From NCBI RefSeq assembly GCF_040222385.1, contig NZ_JAVKDF010000023.1:1-64000 (forward strand): a DNA stretch of 64,000 nucleotides. Direction: 5' to 3'. This document shows positions 54,759 through 63,788 of this stretch, in pieces. The notes beneath the pieces were generated by a model. It made no database searches, was not told the origin of the DNA, and saw nothing but the letters and a program-made list of their open reading frames with translations. Each line of letters opens with the position of its first letter. Positions within the stretch are counted from its first letter, which is position 1. Source of the DNA: Imperialibacter sp040222385. Its GTDB lineage: Bacteria > Bacteroidota > Bacteroidia > Cytophagales > Cyclobacteriaceae. Made by a program: the position numbers and the translations under genes.

Positions 54759-56855
54759 TTACTTTTTGGTTGTATCCTCAACTACATCTGAGGTCTCTTC
54801 ATTTGTAACCTCTTCTGCTACCGATTTTTTCAAAGCTTCGACTTCGTCATCTGTTTTTTCTGCTTCTTCGGTCAGCGCTTCTACTGTTTCTCCGTTGGTA
54901 GTGTTATTCGTAAAAGCCTGGTAAGTCGTTTGCTTTTCAAAAGGACGTTTGCCTATCAGTCTTTCCAAATCATTCTGGAAAATGATTTCCTTCTCCAGAA
55001 GCTCTTTGGCTATAACCTCAAGCTCTTTCTTATGCTTGGTTAGCATTTTCTTAGTTCGCTCATAGGCAGTAGCAATAATGTTTCTAACCTCTGAATCTAT
55101 GGTTTCAGCAGTCGACTCAGAGTAAGGCTTGTTGAATGAGTATTCGGATTGTTTCGAATCGTAGAACGACACGTTACCAATTTTATCATTCATGCCATAG
55201 ATCGTCACAATGCTGTAGGCCATCTTGGTTACCCTCTCCAAGTCGCTTAGAGCGCCTGTCGATATTTTACCAAAAATAATCTCCTCAGCGGCACGACCAC
55301 CCAGAGCCATGCTCATTTCATCGAGCAACTGCTCAGTTTGATACAAAAACTGCTCCTTTGGCAAGTACTGAGCATACCCGAGCGCCGCAATACCACGGGG
55401 AACAATGGATACCTTCACCAAAGGATCGGCGTGCTCAAGGAACCAACCCGCTACTGCGTGACCAGCTTCATGGTAGGCAACAATTTTCTTTTCTTCCGGC
55501 GAAATGATTTTTGTCTTCTTCTCCAGACCACCAATGACTCTGTCAATGGCATCCTGAAAGTCCTGCATGTCAACGGCCTCTTTGTCCCTTCTGGCTGCGA
55601 TAAGTGCGGCCTCGTTACACACGTTGGCAATTTCAGCACCGGCAAAGCCCGGAGTTTGTGCAGCCAGCTTTTTCACGTCTACGTCTTTCGACATCTTAAT
55701 AGGCTTCAAATGCACTTTGAAAATAGCCTCTCTGCCAATCACATCTGGTTTGTCAATGCTGATTTGGCGGTCAAATCGGCCCGGACGAAGCAAGGCGCTG
55801 TCCAATACATCAGGACGGTTGGTGGCCGCAAGGATAATAACGCCTGAATCGGTAGCAAAGCCATCCATTTCAACAAGCAGCGAGTTCAGCGTATTCTCTC
55901 TTTCATCATTGGAACCGGGCACCTGGCCTCTGCCTCTTGACCGGCCAATAGCGTCAATCTCATCTATAAACACGATACATGGTGCTTTTTCTTTGGCTTG
56001 CTTGAATAGGTCACGTACCCTTGCAGCACCTACACCCACAAACATTTCCACAAAGTCGGAACCCGAAAGTGAGAAGAAAGGCACAGCAGCTTCACCAGCT
56101 ACCGCTTTCGCCAAAAGTGTTTTACCTGTGCCCGGAGGGCCTACCAGCAAAGCACCCTTTGGTATTTTACCACCCAGCTTAGTAAACTTGGCTGGGTTCT
56201 TAAGAAAGTCTACGATCTCTTTTACTTCTTCCTTGGCCTCGTCAAGTCCTGCCACATCCACAAAGGTGATCTTTACCTTGTTTTCTGCATCAAACAGCGC
56301 AGCTCTTGATTTTCCAATATTGAATATTTGTCCGCCTGGTCCGCCGCCACCAGTCATCCGGCGCATTAAGAACCAGAAACCGAACAAGATCAGGAACAAG
56401 AAACCCCAATTAAAGAAAATATTGGTGATGTCAGATCCTTCCTCAATCTTGTACTCAATTCTCTGATTATCAGGCAACCCTTTCTCAATCTCCCTAAACT
56501 TCTCATCGAAGTTGTCGGCCGAAATAATCTTGAACTTGTAGTGCGGTCCCTGGCTTAGCGAGAAAGGATTTCTCTGCTCAAGCTCAACTTTGTATTTACT
56601 GTTACTAAGTGCTTCTTCCTTTAATGTTACTTCAACAAGGTTTTGTGTTCTCAAAAGTACCACTCCTTTCACGTCATTGCTGAGCAGCATTTGCTCGAAC
56701 CTTTTCTGCGAAATAGTTACTGATGAAGAACTATTGTTGAAATAAGTAATTCCAAGCACTACAGCCAGAAGAGTTAGAATCACCCAAATTTGATAATTGG
56801 GTCTCTGCGGAGGCTTTGGAATCAGGTTTTTCCTCGGTCTATCTTGATTTGCCAT
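54759..56855 (-). CDS. ftsH: ATP-dependent zinc metalloprotease FtsH
   Basis: The 698-aa protein has two N-terminal membrane helices (~23-42 and ~148-166) around a periplasmic domain. The AAA+ module has Walker A 'GPPGTGKT', Walker B 'CIVFIDEID' and the second region of homology 'LLRPGRFDR'. The M41 protease domain has zinc motif 'HEAGHA'. The C-terminus carries an acidic tail rich in Glu, Thr and Val beyond the usual end, common in Bacteroidota. It degrades misassembled membrane proteins and some cytosolic regulators. Confidence 0.97.
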   Translation of the reverse strand: MANQDRPRKNLIPKPPQRPNYQIWVILTLLAVVLGITYFNNSSSSVTISQKRFEQMLLSNDVKGVVLLRTQNLVEVTLKEEALSNSKYKVELEQRNPFSLSQGPHYKFKIISADNFDEKFREIEKGLPDNQRIEYKIEEGSDITNIFFNWGFLFLILFGFWFLMRRMTGGGGPGGQIFNIGKSRAALFDAENKVKITFVDVAGLDEAKEEVKEIVDFLKNPAKFTKLGGKIPKGALLVGPPGTGKTLLAKAVAGEAAVPFFSLSGSDFVEMFVGVGAARVRDLFKQAKEKAPCIVFIDEIDAIGRSRGRGQVPGSNDERENTLNSLLVEMDGFATDSGVIILAATNRPDVLDSALLRPGRFDRQISIDKPDVIGREAIFKVHLKPIKMSKDVDVKKLAAQTPGFAGAEIANVCNEAALIAARRDKEAVDMQDFQDAIDRVIGGLEKKTKIISPEEKKIVAYHEAGHAVAGWFLEHADPLVKVSIVPRGIAALGYAQYLPKEQFLYQTEQLLDEMSMALGGRAAEEIIFGKISTGALSDLERVTKMAYSIVTIYGMNDKIGNVSFYDSKQSEYSFNKPYSESTAETIDSEVRNIIATAYERTKKMLTKHKKELEVIAKELLEKEIIFQNDLERLIGKRPFEKQTTYQAFTNNTTNGETVEALTEEAEKTDDEVEALKKSVAEEVTNEETSDVVEDTTKK

Positions 56856-56922
56856 TCTTTAATCTTTCTAAATCTAAATCATTGTACAGATTGATAAAAC
56901 GCTTTTCTATCGCTAATGTTCC

Positions 56923-57315
56923 TTAGTTGTGCGAGCTTTCCACCGGAGTGATCACCGCATCTCCCCAAAGCTCTTCCAGCGAATAGAAATCACGCTTATC
57001 TTTTTTGAATATGTGAGCTACCACATCTATGTAATCCAAAAGGATCCACTCTTTGTTTTGCTTGCCTTCTTTTTTCCAGGGGGACTGTTTTGAAGCTTTA
57101 TAAACGAATTCTTCTACAGAATCACAAATGGCATCTATTTGAGTGTCCGAGTTGCCAGAACAGATAATGAAGTAATCAGCTACCGCATTTTTTACATTTC
57201 TCAAATCCAAAACTACTATGTCGTGGGCTTTCTTTTCTGCCATTCCCTGCACCACCAAATCGTTGAGTTCAACCGTTTTAGGTTCAACTGGCATTTTGCC
57301 CTTTTTTACTGTCAT
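56923..57315 (-). CDS. rsfS: Ribosome silencing factor
   Basis: The 130-aa protein is RsfS (Iojap/YbeB): 'IVVLDLRNVKNAVADYFIIC', 'SGNSDTQIDAICDSVEEFV' and 'EWILLDYIDVVAHIF' are the family core. It binds ribosomal protein L14 on the free 50S subunit and blocks subunit joining when nutrients are short. It lies upstream of ftsH on the same strand, a common Bacteroidota order, and is divergent from birA. Confidence 0.95.
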   Translation of the reverse strand: MTVKKGKMPVEPKTVELNDLVVQGMAEKKAHDIVVLDLRNVKNAVADYFIICSGNSDTQIDAICDSVEEFVYKASKQSPWKKEGKQNKEWILLDYIDVVAHIFKKDKRDFYSLEELWGDAVITPVESSHN

Positions 57316-57355
57316 TCAAAACATTTTACTTTGTCTACAAAACTACGAAAAAAGA

Positions 57356-58117
57356 TTGCACAAAATTTTCTCCAAAAATCTCTTTATAGGCAAAAAGGTG
57401 GTTTACCTGCCAAAATGTCACTCAACCAACTCTGTAGCTACACAATTGGCCGAAATTGAGCATGTCAACGAAGGTACAGTTGTGATCGCCGACGAGCAAT
57501 TGGCAGGCCGGGGCCAAAGAGGCAACACCTGGGAATCGGAGCCAGGTAAAAATATCATGATGTCTGTGGTGCTGAAGCCCACTTTCTTAAAACCCTCGCA
57601 GCAGTTTTTTTTAAACATCATTGTGTCAATTGCAGTTAAAAAGACGCTAAGCGAATTTGGACTTGAGAATGTAAAAGTCAAATGGCCCAACGATATATAT
57701 GCAGGCAACAAGAAGATTACCGGCATCCTGATTGAAAGCACGCTGAAAGGAAGCATGATCGAAACTTCAGTTGTGGGAGTAGGCTTAAACGTGAATCAAT
57801 TGGTATTTATCTCAGAGAAAGCTACATCAATGGCGCTTGAAATGGGAAACGACCTGGACAAGGAGCTTGTGCTGGAGAAGTTGTCCCGGAATATTGAGTC
57901 TTTATATCTTCAGCTCAAAGGTGGTGCTTCTGAGAAACTACAGTCAGACTATTTGAAGTCCATGATTGGGTGGGGAGAGCGGCGGCCATACCGTGACAAA
58001 GAGGGAACGTTTGAGGGTGAAATTCTTGGCGTTTCTGAACCTGGAAAACTTAGGGTCGAACGAAGCGGGAATGTGAAGGAGTACGACTTAAAAGAGATAG
58101 AGTTTTTATGGAAGTAG
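57356..58117 (+). CDS. birA: Biotin--[acetyl-CoA carboxylase] ligase
   Basis: A TTG start at 57356 gives 253 aa beginning 'MHKIFSKNLFIGKKV', which fits this family; the first ATG (57218) would overlap rsfS by about 100 bp in antisense. Motifs are 'LPKCHSTNSVATQL', 'DEQLAGRGQRGNTWESEPGKN' (biotinyl-AMP loop), 'KWPNDIYAGNKKITGIL' and 'VGVGLNVNQ'. There is no N-terminal DNA-binding domain, so this is a mono-functional ligase. Its target carrier protein is at 63242-63745. Confidence 0.9.
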   Translation: MHKIFSKNLFIGKKVVYLPKCHSTNSVATQLAEIEHVNEGTVVIADEQLAGRGQRGNTWESEPGKNIMMSVVLKPTFLKPSQQFFLNIIVSIAVKKTLSEFGLENVKVKWPNDIYAGNKKITGILIESTLKGSMIETSVVGVGLNVNQLVFISEKATSMALEMGNDLDKELVLEKLSRNIESLYLQLKGGASEKLQSDYLKSMIGWGERRPYRDKEGTFEGEILGVSEPGKLRVERSGNVKEYDLKEIEFLWK

Positions 58118-58140
58118 CTATTCGTTAAAAACCTCTTCGG

Positions 58141-58172
58141 TTTGTCTTACAAAAAGTTATGCGCTACTTTTG
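58141..58172 (+). promoter_or_regulatory. Bacteroidota-type promoter of ahcY
   Basis: TTTG at 58141-58144 and TACTTTTG at 58165-58172 match the -33 TTTG and -7 TAnnTTTG elements exactly, with a 20-bp spacer. The -7 box ends 30 bp before the start codon. Confidence 0.75.
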
Positions 58173-58202
58173 CATCGATTTATAAATCAATATTATCATA
58201 AA

Positions 58203-59510
58203 ATGATTGAAACAAGTCTTAATTACAAAGTAAAAGACATTTCACTGGCCGATTGGGGCAGGAAAGAAATCCGTCTGGCAGAAGCCGAAATGCCTGGTTT
58301 GATGGCACTCCGGGAAGAATATGGTGTTTCCAAGCCTCTTAAAGGAGCCCGTATTGCGGGTTGTTTGCACATGACTATTCAAACAGCCGTGCTTATTGAA
58401 ACACTGGTTGAACTGGGTGCGGATGTTACCTGGTCTTCTTGCAATATATTTTCCACACAGGATCATGCCGCAGCTGCAATTGCCGAGGCTGGCATCCCGG
58501 TGTTTGCATGGAAAGGCATGAATGCAGAAGAGTTTGACTGGTGCATAGAGCAGACTCTATTTTTTGGCGATGATCGCAAGCCTCTCAATATGATCCTTGA
58601 CGATGGTGGCGACCTTACCAATATGGTGTTGGACAAATACCCTGAGATGGTACCTGGCATCAAAGGTCTCTCTGAGGAAACAACTACCGGCGTTCACCGT
58701 TTGTACGAGCGGATGAAAAAGGGCACCTTACCAATGCCTGCTATCAACGTGAACGACTCTGTGACCAAGTCGAAGTTTGACAATAAATATGGTTGCCGTG
58801 AGTCGTTGGTGGATGCCATTCGCAGAGCTACCGACGTAATGATGGCTGGTAAAGTAGCCGTTGTTGCTGGATTTGGTGACGTAGGAAAAGGTTCCGCTGA
58901 GTCGCTTAAGAGCTGTGGTGTGAGGGTGATTGTGTCTGAGATCGACCCTATCTGCGCTTTGCAGGCGGCGATGGAAGGATACGAAGTGAAGAAAATGGCG
59001 ACTGCCGTTAAAGAAGCTGATATCATTGTAACCGCTACAGGCAACAAGGACATCATCAAAGAAGAGCACTTCAGAAGCATGAAGGACAAGGCTATTGTTT
59101 GTAACATTGGCCACTTTGACAATGAAATTGATATGGCATGGTTAAATGGGAACTACGGTCAGACTAAAGTTGTCATCAAGCCGCAGGTAGATCTTTACAA
59201 TATCGAAGGATCAGAAATACTTGTGTTGGCCGAAGGCCGGTTGGTGAACCTTGGCTGTGCCACTGGTCACCCATCTTTTGTGATGTCAAATAGCTTTACC
59301 AATCAGGTGTTAGCGCAATTGGAGCTTTGGACAAACACTGACAAGTACGAAAATGCGGTGTACACATTGCCTAAGCACCTCGACGAGAAGGTAGCGAGAC
59401 TGCACCTGGCTAAGATCGGCTGCGAACTTGATACACTAAGCCCCGATCAGGCCGAATACATAGGCGTTTCTCTTGAAGGCCCATACAAGCCTGATTATTA
59501 CCGTTACTAA
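58203..59510 (+). CDS. ahcY: Adenosylhomocysteinase
   Basis: The ATG at 58203 gives 435 aa; a TTG at 58170 is in frame but lies in the promoter. Signatures: 'HMTIQTAVLIETLVELGADV', 'NMILDDGGDLTNM', NAD+ motif 'GFGDVGKGSAESL', 'NIGHFDNEID' and the C-terminal 'KPDYYRY'. It splits S-adenosylhomocysteine to adenosine and homocysteine, keeping the methyl cycle going. It forms a single-gene transcript with its own promoter and terminator. Confidence 0.97.
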   Translation: MIETSLNYKVKDISLADWGRKEIRLAEAEMPGLMALREEYGVSKPLKGARIAGCLHMTIQTAVLIETLVELGADVTWSSCNIFSTQDHAAAAIAEAGIPVFAWKGMNAEEFDWCIEQTLFFGDDRKPLNMILDDGGDLTNMVLDKYPEMVPGIKGLSEETTTGVHRLYERMKKGTLPMPAINVNDSVTKSKFDNKYGCRESLVDAIRRATDVMMAGKVAVVAGFGDVGKGSAESLKSCGVRVIVSEIDPICALQAAMEGYEVKKMATAVKEADIIVTATGNKDIIKEEHFRSMKDKAIVCNIGHFDNEIDMAWLNGNYGQTKVVIKPQVDLYNIEGSEILVLAEGRLVNLGCATGHPSFVMSNSFTNQVLAQLELWTNTDKYENAVYTLPKHLDEKVARLHLAKIGCELDTLSPDQAEYIGVSLEGPYKPDYYRY

Positions 59511-59537
59511 AATTACTGACATAATTTCATGACAGAG

Positions 59538-59566
59538 AAAAGGCCCCCAAAAAGGGCCTTTTTTTA
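59538..59566 (+). terminator. Rho-independent terminator of ahcY
   Basis: AAGGCCC (59540-59546) and GGGCCTT (59554-59560) form a stem with a short loop and a run of seven T, 28 bp after the stop. Confidence 0.85.
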
Positions 59567-59712
59567 TTATTTTGACCGAAAGTAGGTGAAAACAGTCCGT
59601 ATTTCGCAAATTGAGCTGGTTAACAAATCCGGGTGATTTGTCGTATTATGTAAAAAGAGATTGATTCTAAATAGCCCGCCAGTTGGGCAAGGAATTTGCT
59701 GAATTCATTGAC

Positions 59713-60315
59713 ATGTCAACAACCGTAACAGAAACCATGGAAGGGCCAAAGCGGCACAGCTATAGTGACTCAAAGAAGATGAAGATCTTTAACGGGGAAT
59801 TTTTGCCGCATATTGACTCGATGTACAATTTTGCCTATCGTCTTACTTTTGACGACGATGAGGCAAAGGATCTTGTGCAGGAAACTTACTTTAAAGCATT
59901 TCGATTTATAGATTCATTTCAGGAAGGAACCAACGCCAAGGCGTGGTTGTTCCGAATCTTGAAGAATAGCTTCATCAACGACTTCAGGAAGAAAAGCAAA
60001 GAGCCTGCTAAAGTTGATTATCAGGAGGTTGAAACTTATTACAACTCTGATGATGTTGATGAACATATAACCGTCGACCTGAGAGTAGACGCTCTGCAAA
60101 ACATGATTGGTGATGAAGTCTCCAATGCGCTGAATGCGCTGGATGTCGATTTCAGAACAGTAATCATACTTTGTGACCTGGAAGGTTTTACCTACGAAGA
60201 GATGGCGAAAATCCTCGACATTCCAATAGGTACCGTGAGATCGAGATTGCACAGAGCTAGAAATCTACTCAAGGAGAAGCTAAAATCATATGCTCAGACA
60301 ATGGGCTACAAATAA
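59713..60315 (+). CDS. ECF-type RNA polymerase sigma factor
   Basis: The ATG at 59713 gives 200 aa (a TTG at 59683 is in frame). Region 2 ('YNFAYRLTFDDDEAKDLVQE' and 'YFKAFRFIDSF') and region 4 ('LDVDFRTVIILCDLEGFTYE' and 'EMAKILDIPIGTVRSRLHRA') are complete, as in RpoE-like factors. An acidic linker between them is typical for Bacteroidota members. It is followed 37 bp later by a small zinc-finger anti-sigma gene, then gmk and nadD on the same strand. Confidence 0.95.
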   Translation: MSTTVTETMEGPKRHSYSDSKKMKIFNGEFLPHIDSMYNFAYRLTFDDDEAKDLVQETYFKAFRFIDSFQEGTNAKAWLFRILKNSFINDFRKKSKEPAKVDYQEVETYYNSDDVDEHITVDLRVDALQNMIGDEVSNALNALDVDFRTVIILCDLEGFTYEEMAKILDIPIGTVRSRLHRARNLLKEKLKSYAQTMGYK

Positions 60316-60352
60316 TTTTTTTCGTAATTTTCGTGATTGAAATTGACAGAGA

Positions 60353-60622
60353 ATGGAACAAAGTTCTGCAAAGGAAGGCTGCAAGGAGTCAGTGAAATGT
60401 ATTGAAATTTTGCATCTGCTACTTGATAATGAGGCATCGCCAACTCAGGAAGACTATTTGCGGAGTCACCTCGACAGTTGCCTGCCCTGTTTGAAAAACT
60501 ATAAAGTTGAAACGGAGATTCGAAACATTTTGCGTACTAAGCTTGAAAAGCGTGAAGTCCCTGCAGATTTGCTCAATTCAATAAAATCGAAAATTTCTGT
60601 TTCTCTTGCCCCTGAAGGTTAA
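60353..60622 (+). CDS. Zinc-finger anti-sigma factor (soluble, ZAS type)
   Basis: The 89-aa protein has the ZAS zinc motif 'HLDSCLPC' (HxxxCxxC) near residues 43-50, preceded by another Cys in 'VKCIEIL'. There is no membrane helix, so it is a soluble anti-sigma, possibly redox-responsive like RsrA or ChrR-type proteins. It should bind and inhibit the sigma factor encoded just upstream. Its stop codon shares a base with the gmk start (TAATG at 60620-60624). Confidence 0.85.
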   Translation: MEQSSAKEGCKESVKCIEILHLLLDNEASPTQEDYLRSHLDSCLPCLKNYKVETEIRNILRTKLEKREVPADLLNSIKSKISVSLAPEG

Positions 60623-61182
60623 TGCGCAAAGCAATTATTTTTACTGCTCCGTCAGGTTCTGGTAAAACAACACTGGTAAAACATCTTTTAGATCATATTC
60701 CTTCTCTTGCCTTTTCCATTTCGGCCACAACAAGGAAGCCTCGAAACCAGGAGGTGAATGGAAAAGACTATTACTTCCTCTCGTTTAGTGATTTCCAGAG
60801 TAAGATAGAAAGGGACGAATTTGTAGAATGGGAAGAGGTTTACAATGGATCCTTTTACGGCACACTCAAGGAAGAGATTGACAGGATATGGGCTTTGGGC
60901 AAAGATGTGATTTTTGATGTGGAAGTGCACGGTGCGCTGAACCTTAAGAAATACTTTGGAGACGATGCCCTGGCGGTATTTGTCAGAGTGCCTGATTTGA
61001 ACACACTTCAGGAAAGACTTCAAAAGCGTGATACTGAAACTGCAGACACACTCGAAAAACGCCTTCAGAAGGCTAAATATGAAATGACCTTCGAAAAACG
61101 ACTGGACGTGACAGTGCTCAATGACGACTTGCAGAAGGCGAAAGACATGTCTCTACAAATTGTGAAAGATTTTTTAGCTTAG
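60622..61182 (+). CDS. gmk: Guanylate kinase
   Basis: The 186-aa protein has the P-loop 'TAPSGSGKTTLVKHLL' at the start and the GMP-binding elements 'SATTRKPRNQEVNGKDYYF' and 'EVYNGSFYGT', followed by the lid 'RLQKRDTETADTLEKRLQKA'. It phosphorylates GMP to GDP. The start overlaps the anti-sigma stop, so gmk may be co-expressed with the sigma/anti-sigma pair. Confidence 0.96.
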   Translation: MRKAIIFTAPSGSGKTTLVKHLLDHIPSLAFSISATTRKPRNQEVNGKDYYFLSFSDFQSKIERDEFVEWEEVYNGSFYGTLKEEIDRIWALGKDVIFDVEVHGALNLKKYFGDDALAVFVRVPDLNTLQERLQKRDTETADTLEKRLQKAKYEMTFEKRLDVTVLNDDLQKAKDMSLQIVKDFLA

Positions 61183-61207
61183 CCTTTCGAATCACCTTCG
61201 CTGGCGT

Positions 61208-61816
61208 GTGACGAGGTACTGCCAGGAACAAAACATCAATCTATTGGATATCGGTCTCTATTTTGGTTCATTTAATCCTATCCATGTTGGGCACCTCATT
61301 ATTGCCAACACTATGTTGGAGAATACCGAAATTGAAGAGGTGTGGTTTGTTGTAAGCCCTCAGAACCCATTGAAGAGACGAAGCAACCTGGAGCATGAGT
61401 TTGACAGGTTCGACCTGGTGCAGGCCGCTATTCACGACAATTATCATTTCAAAGTTACTGATGTCGAGTTTCACATGCCCAAACCCAGCTATACGGTGGA
61501 TACCCTTGCATATTTAACGGACAAGCACCCTCAGCATAAATTCAAGCTGATAATAGGGGAGGACAACCTCGCTTCTTTTCCTAAATGGAAAAACTTTGAT
61601 GTCATTTTAGAAAACCACGGGCTGCTTGTGTACCCACGGCCCCAGTCGAATCCGTCCGATCTCAGAGATAATCCAAACGTAAAAATTGTTGATGCCCCTT
61701 TACTGGACATATCGGCCACGTTCATTCGGAAACAAATAAAGATGGGCAAGTCTGTCAAGTACCTTATCCCCGACAGCGTAAATGAAATGATAGGACAGAA
61801 GAAGCTTTATTTATAA
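61208..61816 (+). CDS. nadD: Nicotinate-nucleotide adenylyltransferase
   Basis: The protein is 202 aa from GTG 61208, or 190 aa from TTG 61244 ('MDIGLYFGSFNPIHVGH'), the latter closer to the family start. Motifs: 'GSFNPIHVGHLIIAN' with HxGH, 'VVSPQNPLKRR', 'LIIGEDNLASFPKW' and the C-terminal 'SATFIRKQI'. It makes nicotinate adenine dinucleotide from NaMN and ATP in NAD synthesis. No ATG start exists in the right place. Confidence 0.94.
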   Translation: MTRYCQEQNINLLDIGLYFGSFNPIHVGHLIIANTMLENTEIEEVWFVVSPQNPLKRRSNLEHEFDRFDLVQAAIHDNYHFKVTDVEFHMPKPSYTVDTLAYLTDKHPQHKFKLIIGEDNLASFPKWKNFDVILENHGLLVYPRPQSNPSDLRDNPNVKIVDAPLLDISATFIRKQIKMGKSVKYLIPDSVNEMIGQKKLYL

Positions 61817-61819
61817 TGC

Positions 61820-61851
61820 AAAAAAAGAGCTGTGTTTGAATACCACAGCTC
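61820..61851 (-). terminator. Terminator between convergent frr and nadD
   Basis: GAGCTGTG (61827-61834) and CACAGCTC (61844-61851) form an 8-bp stem. Read on the minus strand it is followed by seven T, so it terminates frr. Confidence 0.8.
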
Positions 61852-61879
61852 CCCAATGATTGAGTATTGTCGGGCGGTG

Positions 61880-62443
61880 CTACACCGTCATAATCTCCAC
61901 CTCTTTGGCATCTACAAGTTTGTCGATTTTTACTGAGTGCGAATCGGTAAGCTTTTGCACTTCATCCTCAGCCCTTTTCACATCGTCTTCAGCAGCCCCC
62001 TCTTTCATCAGCTTTCTGATCGATTCGTTGGCATCCTTCCTGATATTTCTCACACTCACTTTGGCAGTTTCTGCCTCCGCTTTTACTTGTTTGACAAGGT
62101 TTTTTCTTCTTTCCTCTGTTAAGGGCGGAACGTTGATCATTACCATCTCCCCGTTGTTTTGGGGATTTAAGCCCAGGTCGCTATTGATGATCGATTTTTC
62201 AATTTCTGAGATCATGTTCTTTTCCCAGGGCTTGATGGCAAGTGTTCTGGCATCGGGCGTATTAACAGAGGCAACTTGCTGTATGGGAGTCATGGCGCCA
62301 TAGTAATCAACCATGATACCATCAAGCATGTTGGGCATTGCTTTTCCAGCCCTTATTTTTGCAAGCTCTGCCGAAAAATGAACAATGGCTTTGTCCATCA
62401 AATCTTTAGCTTCCTCTAGAAATAGTTGTATTTCCTCATTCAT
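61880..62443 (-). CDS. frr: Ribosome recycling factor
   Basis: The 187-aa protein has the RRF pattern: 'AKDLMDKAIVHFSAELAKIR', 'GKAMPNMLDGIMVDYYGAMT', 'PQNNGEMVMINVPPLTEERR' and a helical C-terminus. With EF-G it splits post-termination ribosomes. It is 12 bp downstream of pyrH, the usual pyrH-frr order. Confidence 0.97.
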   Translation of the reverse strand: MNEEIQLFLEEAKDLMDKAIVHFSAELAKIRAGKAMPNMLDGIMVDYYGAMTPIQQVASVNTPDARTLAIKPWEKNMISEIEKSIINSDLGLNPQNNGEMVMINVPPLTEERRKNLVKQVKAEAETAKVSVRNIRKDANESIRKLMKEGAAEDDVKRAEDEVQKLTDSHSVKIDKLVDAKEVEIMTV

Positions 62444-62455
62444 CCTTAAAAAAAG

Positions 62456-63160
62456 TTAATTTATCAGAGTGCCCACTTCCTCGCCTTTCACAACGTTAAT
62501 GAGGTTCCCGGGCTTGTTCATATCAAATACAATAATCGGTAGGTTGTTTTCCTGGCATAGCGTGAAGGCGGTCATGTCCATTACGTTCAATCCTTTTTCA
62601 TAAACTTCCTGAAAAGAAATCTGAGCGTATCTGGTGGCATTTGGATCTTTTTCGGGGTCAGCTGAGTAAACGCCGTCAACTCGGGTGCCTTTTAGTACAA
62701 CGTCGGCTTCAATTTCAATGGCTCTCAAACTGGCCGTCGAGTCCGTTGTGAAGTAGGGATTGCCTATGCCCGCTCCAAAAATCACGATCCTTCCCTTTTC
62801 CAGATGCCTGATGGCTCTTCTCCTGATAAAAGGCTCACAAACTTGCTCCATTTTTATCCCAGACATAAGGCGGGTAAACATACCATGGGCCTCAAGTGCA
62901 CTTTGCAGTGCCATAGCATTAATCACTGTTGCCAGCATGCCCATATAGTCGCCTTGAACCCTGTCAATCCCAATAGTAGATGATTGTACGCCACGGAAGA
63001 TATTACCACCACCAATAACAATGGCTACTTCAAGGCCCTCATCCTTTACTTTTCTTATTTCCTGGGCATATTGTTCAAGTTGTGCGGGGTCAATGCCATA
63101 TTTCTGACCACCCATGAGTGCCTCGCCGCTTAGTTTTAGTAATATTCGTTTGTATTTCAT
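62456..63160 (-). CDS. pyrH: UMP kinase
   Basis: The ATG at 63160 (MKYKRILLKLSGEALMG) gives 234 aa; the frame is open to 63214. Signatures: 'KLSGEALMGG', 'VIGGGNIFRG', 'RVQGDYMGMLATVINAMALQ', 'GIGNPYFTTDSTASLRAIEI' and 'GVYSADPEKDP'. It phosphorylates UMP to UDP in pyrimidine nucleotide synthesis and is co-transcribed with frr. Confidence 0.97.
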   Translation of the reverse strand: MKYKRILLKLSGEALMGGQKYGIDPAQLEQYAQEIRKVKDEGLEVAIVIGGGNIFRGVQSSTIGIDRVQGDYMGMLATVINAMALQSALEAHGMFTRLMSGIKMEQVCEPFIRRRAIRHLEKGRIVIFGAGIGNPYFTTDSTASLRAIEIEADVVLKGTRVDGVYSADPEKDPNATRYAQISFQEVYEKGLNVMDMTAFTLCQENNLPIIVFDMNKPGNLINVVKGEEVGTLIN

Positions 63161-63241
63161 AGAGCCGGTCTTCCGTGCTTTTGTATGGGGTAAAAGAATG
63201 GTTAAATCAGGCAAATATAAATGAAAGCCTTCGACTATGCC

Positions 63242-63745
63242 TTAGGAAAATGTAATTAGTACCTGATTTTTTTCAACGCTTTGCCCTTTTTCAACAGAGA
63301 TAGCCTTGATAATTCCGTCACCAGGCGATTTAAGCACATTTTCCATTTTCATCGCTTCCAGAATCAGGATGGGGTCGCCCTGATGAACCTCCTGGCCCTC
63401 GCTCACCTTTATTTCGTGGATAAGCCCGGGCATGGGCGCTTTCAGGTCGTTGGCTTTTTTTGCCGTGGTATTTGATATACCCAGTTTTTCAAGTAAAATA
63501 TCCATCTTATCTTTCACAGTAACCTCTGCCTTTTTTCCGTTTACCAACAGGGAAACCATTTTCGAAGCCTTGTCGGTGCTAACTATTTCCACCTCAAAAG
63601 CCTTCCCACTCTTTATTACATGATAGTGATTAGGTTTCACCTCAACTACCTCATGATTAAATAAGTCGCCATTCAGGTAGACCTCCCCATTTGTTTGGTA
63701 GTCAACGTCGATTTCTTTTTGACCTTTTATAAGTACCTTCGCCAT
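63242..63745 (-). CDS. Biotin carboxyl carrier protein of an acyl-CoA carboxylase
   Basis: The ATG at 63745 (MAKVLIKGQKEIDVDYQTNG) gives 167 aa; the frame is open to 63847. The C-terminal biotinyl domain has 'EAMKMENVLKSP' with the biotinylated Lys at about 133, and the N-terminal half is the linker domain seen in Bacteroidota propionyl/methylmalonyl-CoA carboxylase carriers. The substrate of BirA (57356) is this type of Lys. The carboxylase subunits are not in the window. Divergent from the M1 peptidase gene. Confidence 0.93.
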   Translation of the reverse strand: MAKVLIKGQKEIDVDYQTNGEVYLNGDLFNHEVVEVKPNHYHVIKSGKAFEVEIVSTDKASKMVSLLVNGKKAEVTVKDKMDILLEKLGISNTTAKKANDLKAPMPGLIHEIKVSEGQEVHQGDPILILEAMKMENVLKSPGDGIIKAISVEKGQSVEKNQVLITFS

Positions 63746-63788
63746 GAATTCTTTTTTGGCAAAATACGACATAATATTTTGTGATGAT

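Noticed and set aside
55567..56466. 299-codon plus-strand frame opposite ftsH
   Set aside because: It is the antisense of the AAA+ domain; the residue mix is Ser/Pro/Ile-rich with no motif, a shadow of the real gene.
57218..57355. ATG start for birA at 57218
   Set aside because: It would add 46 residues read antisense through rsfS with no family similarity; the TTG at 57356 fits the family N-terminus.
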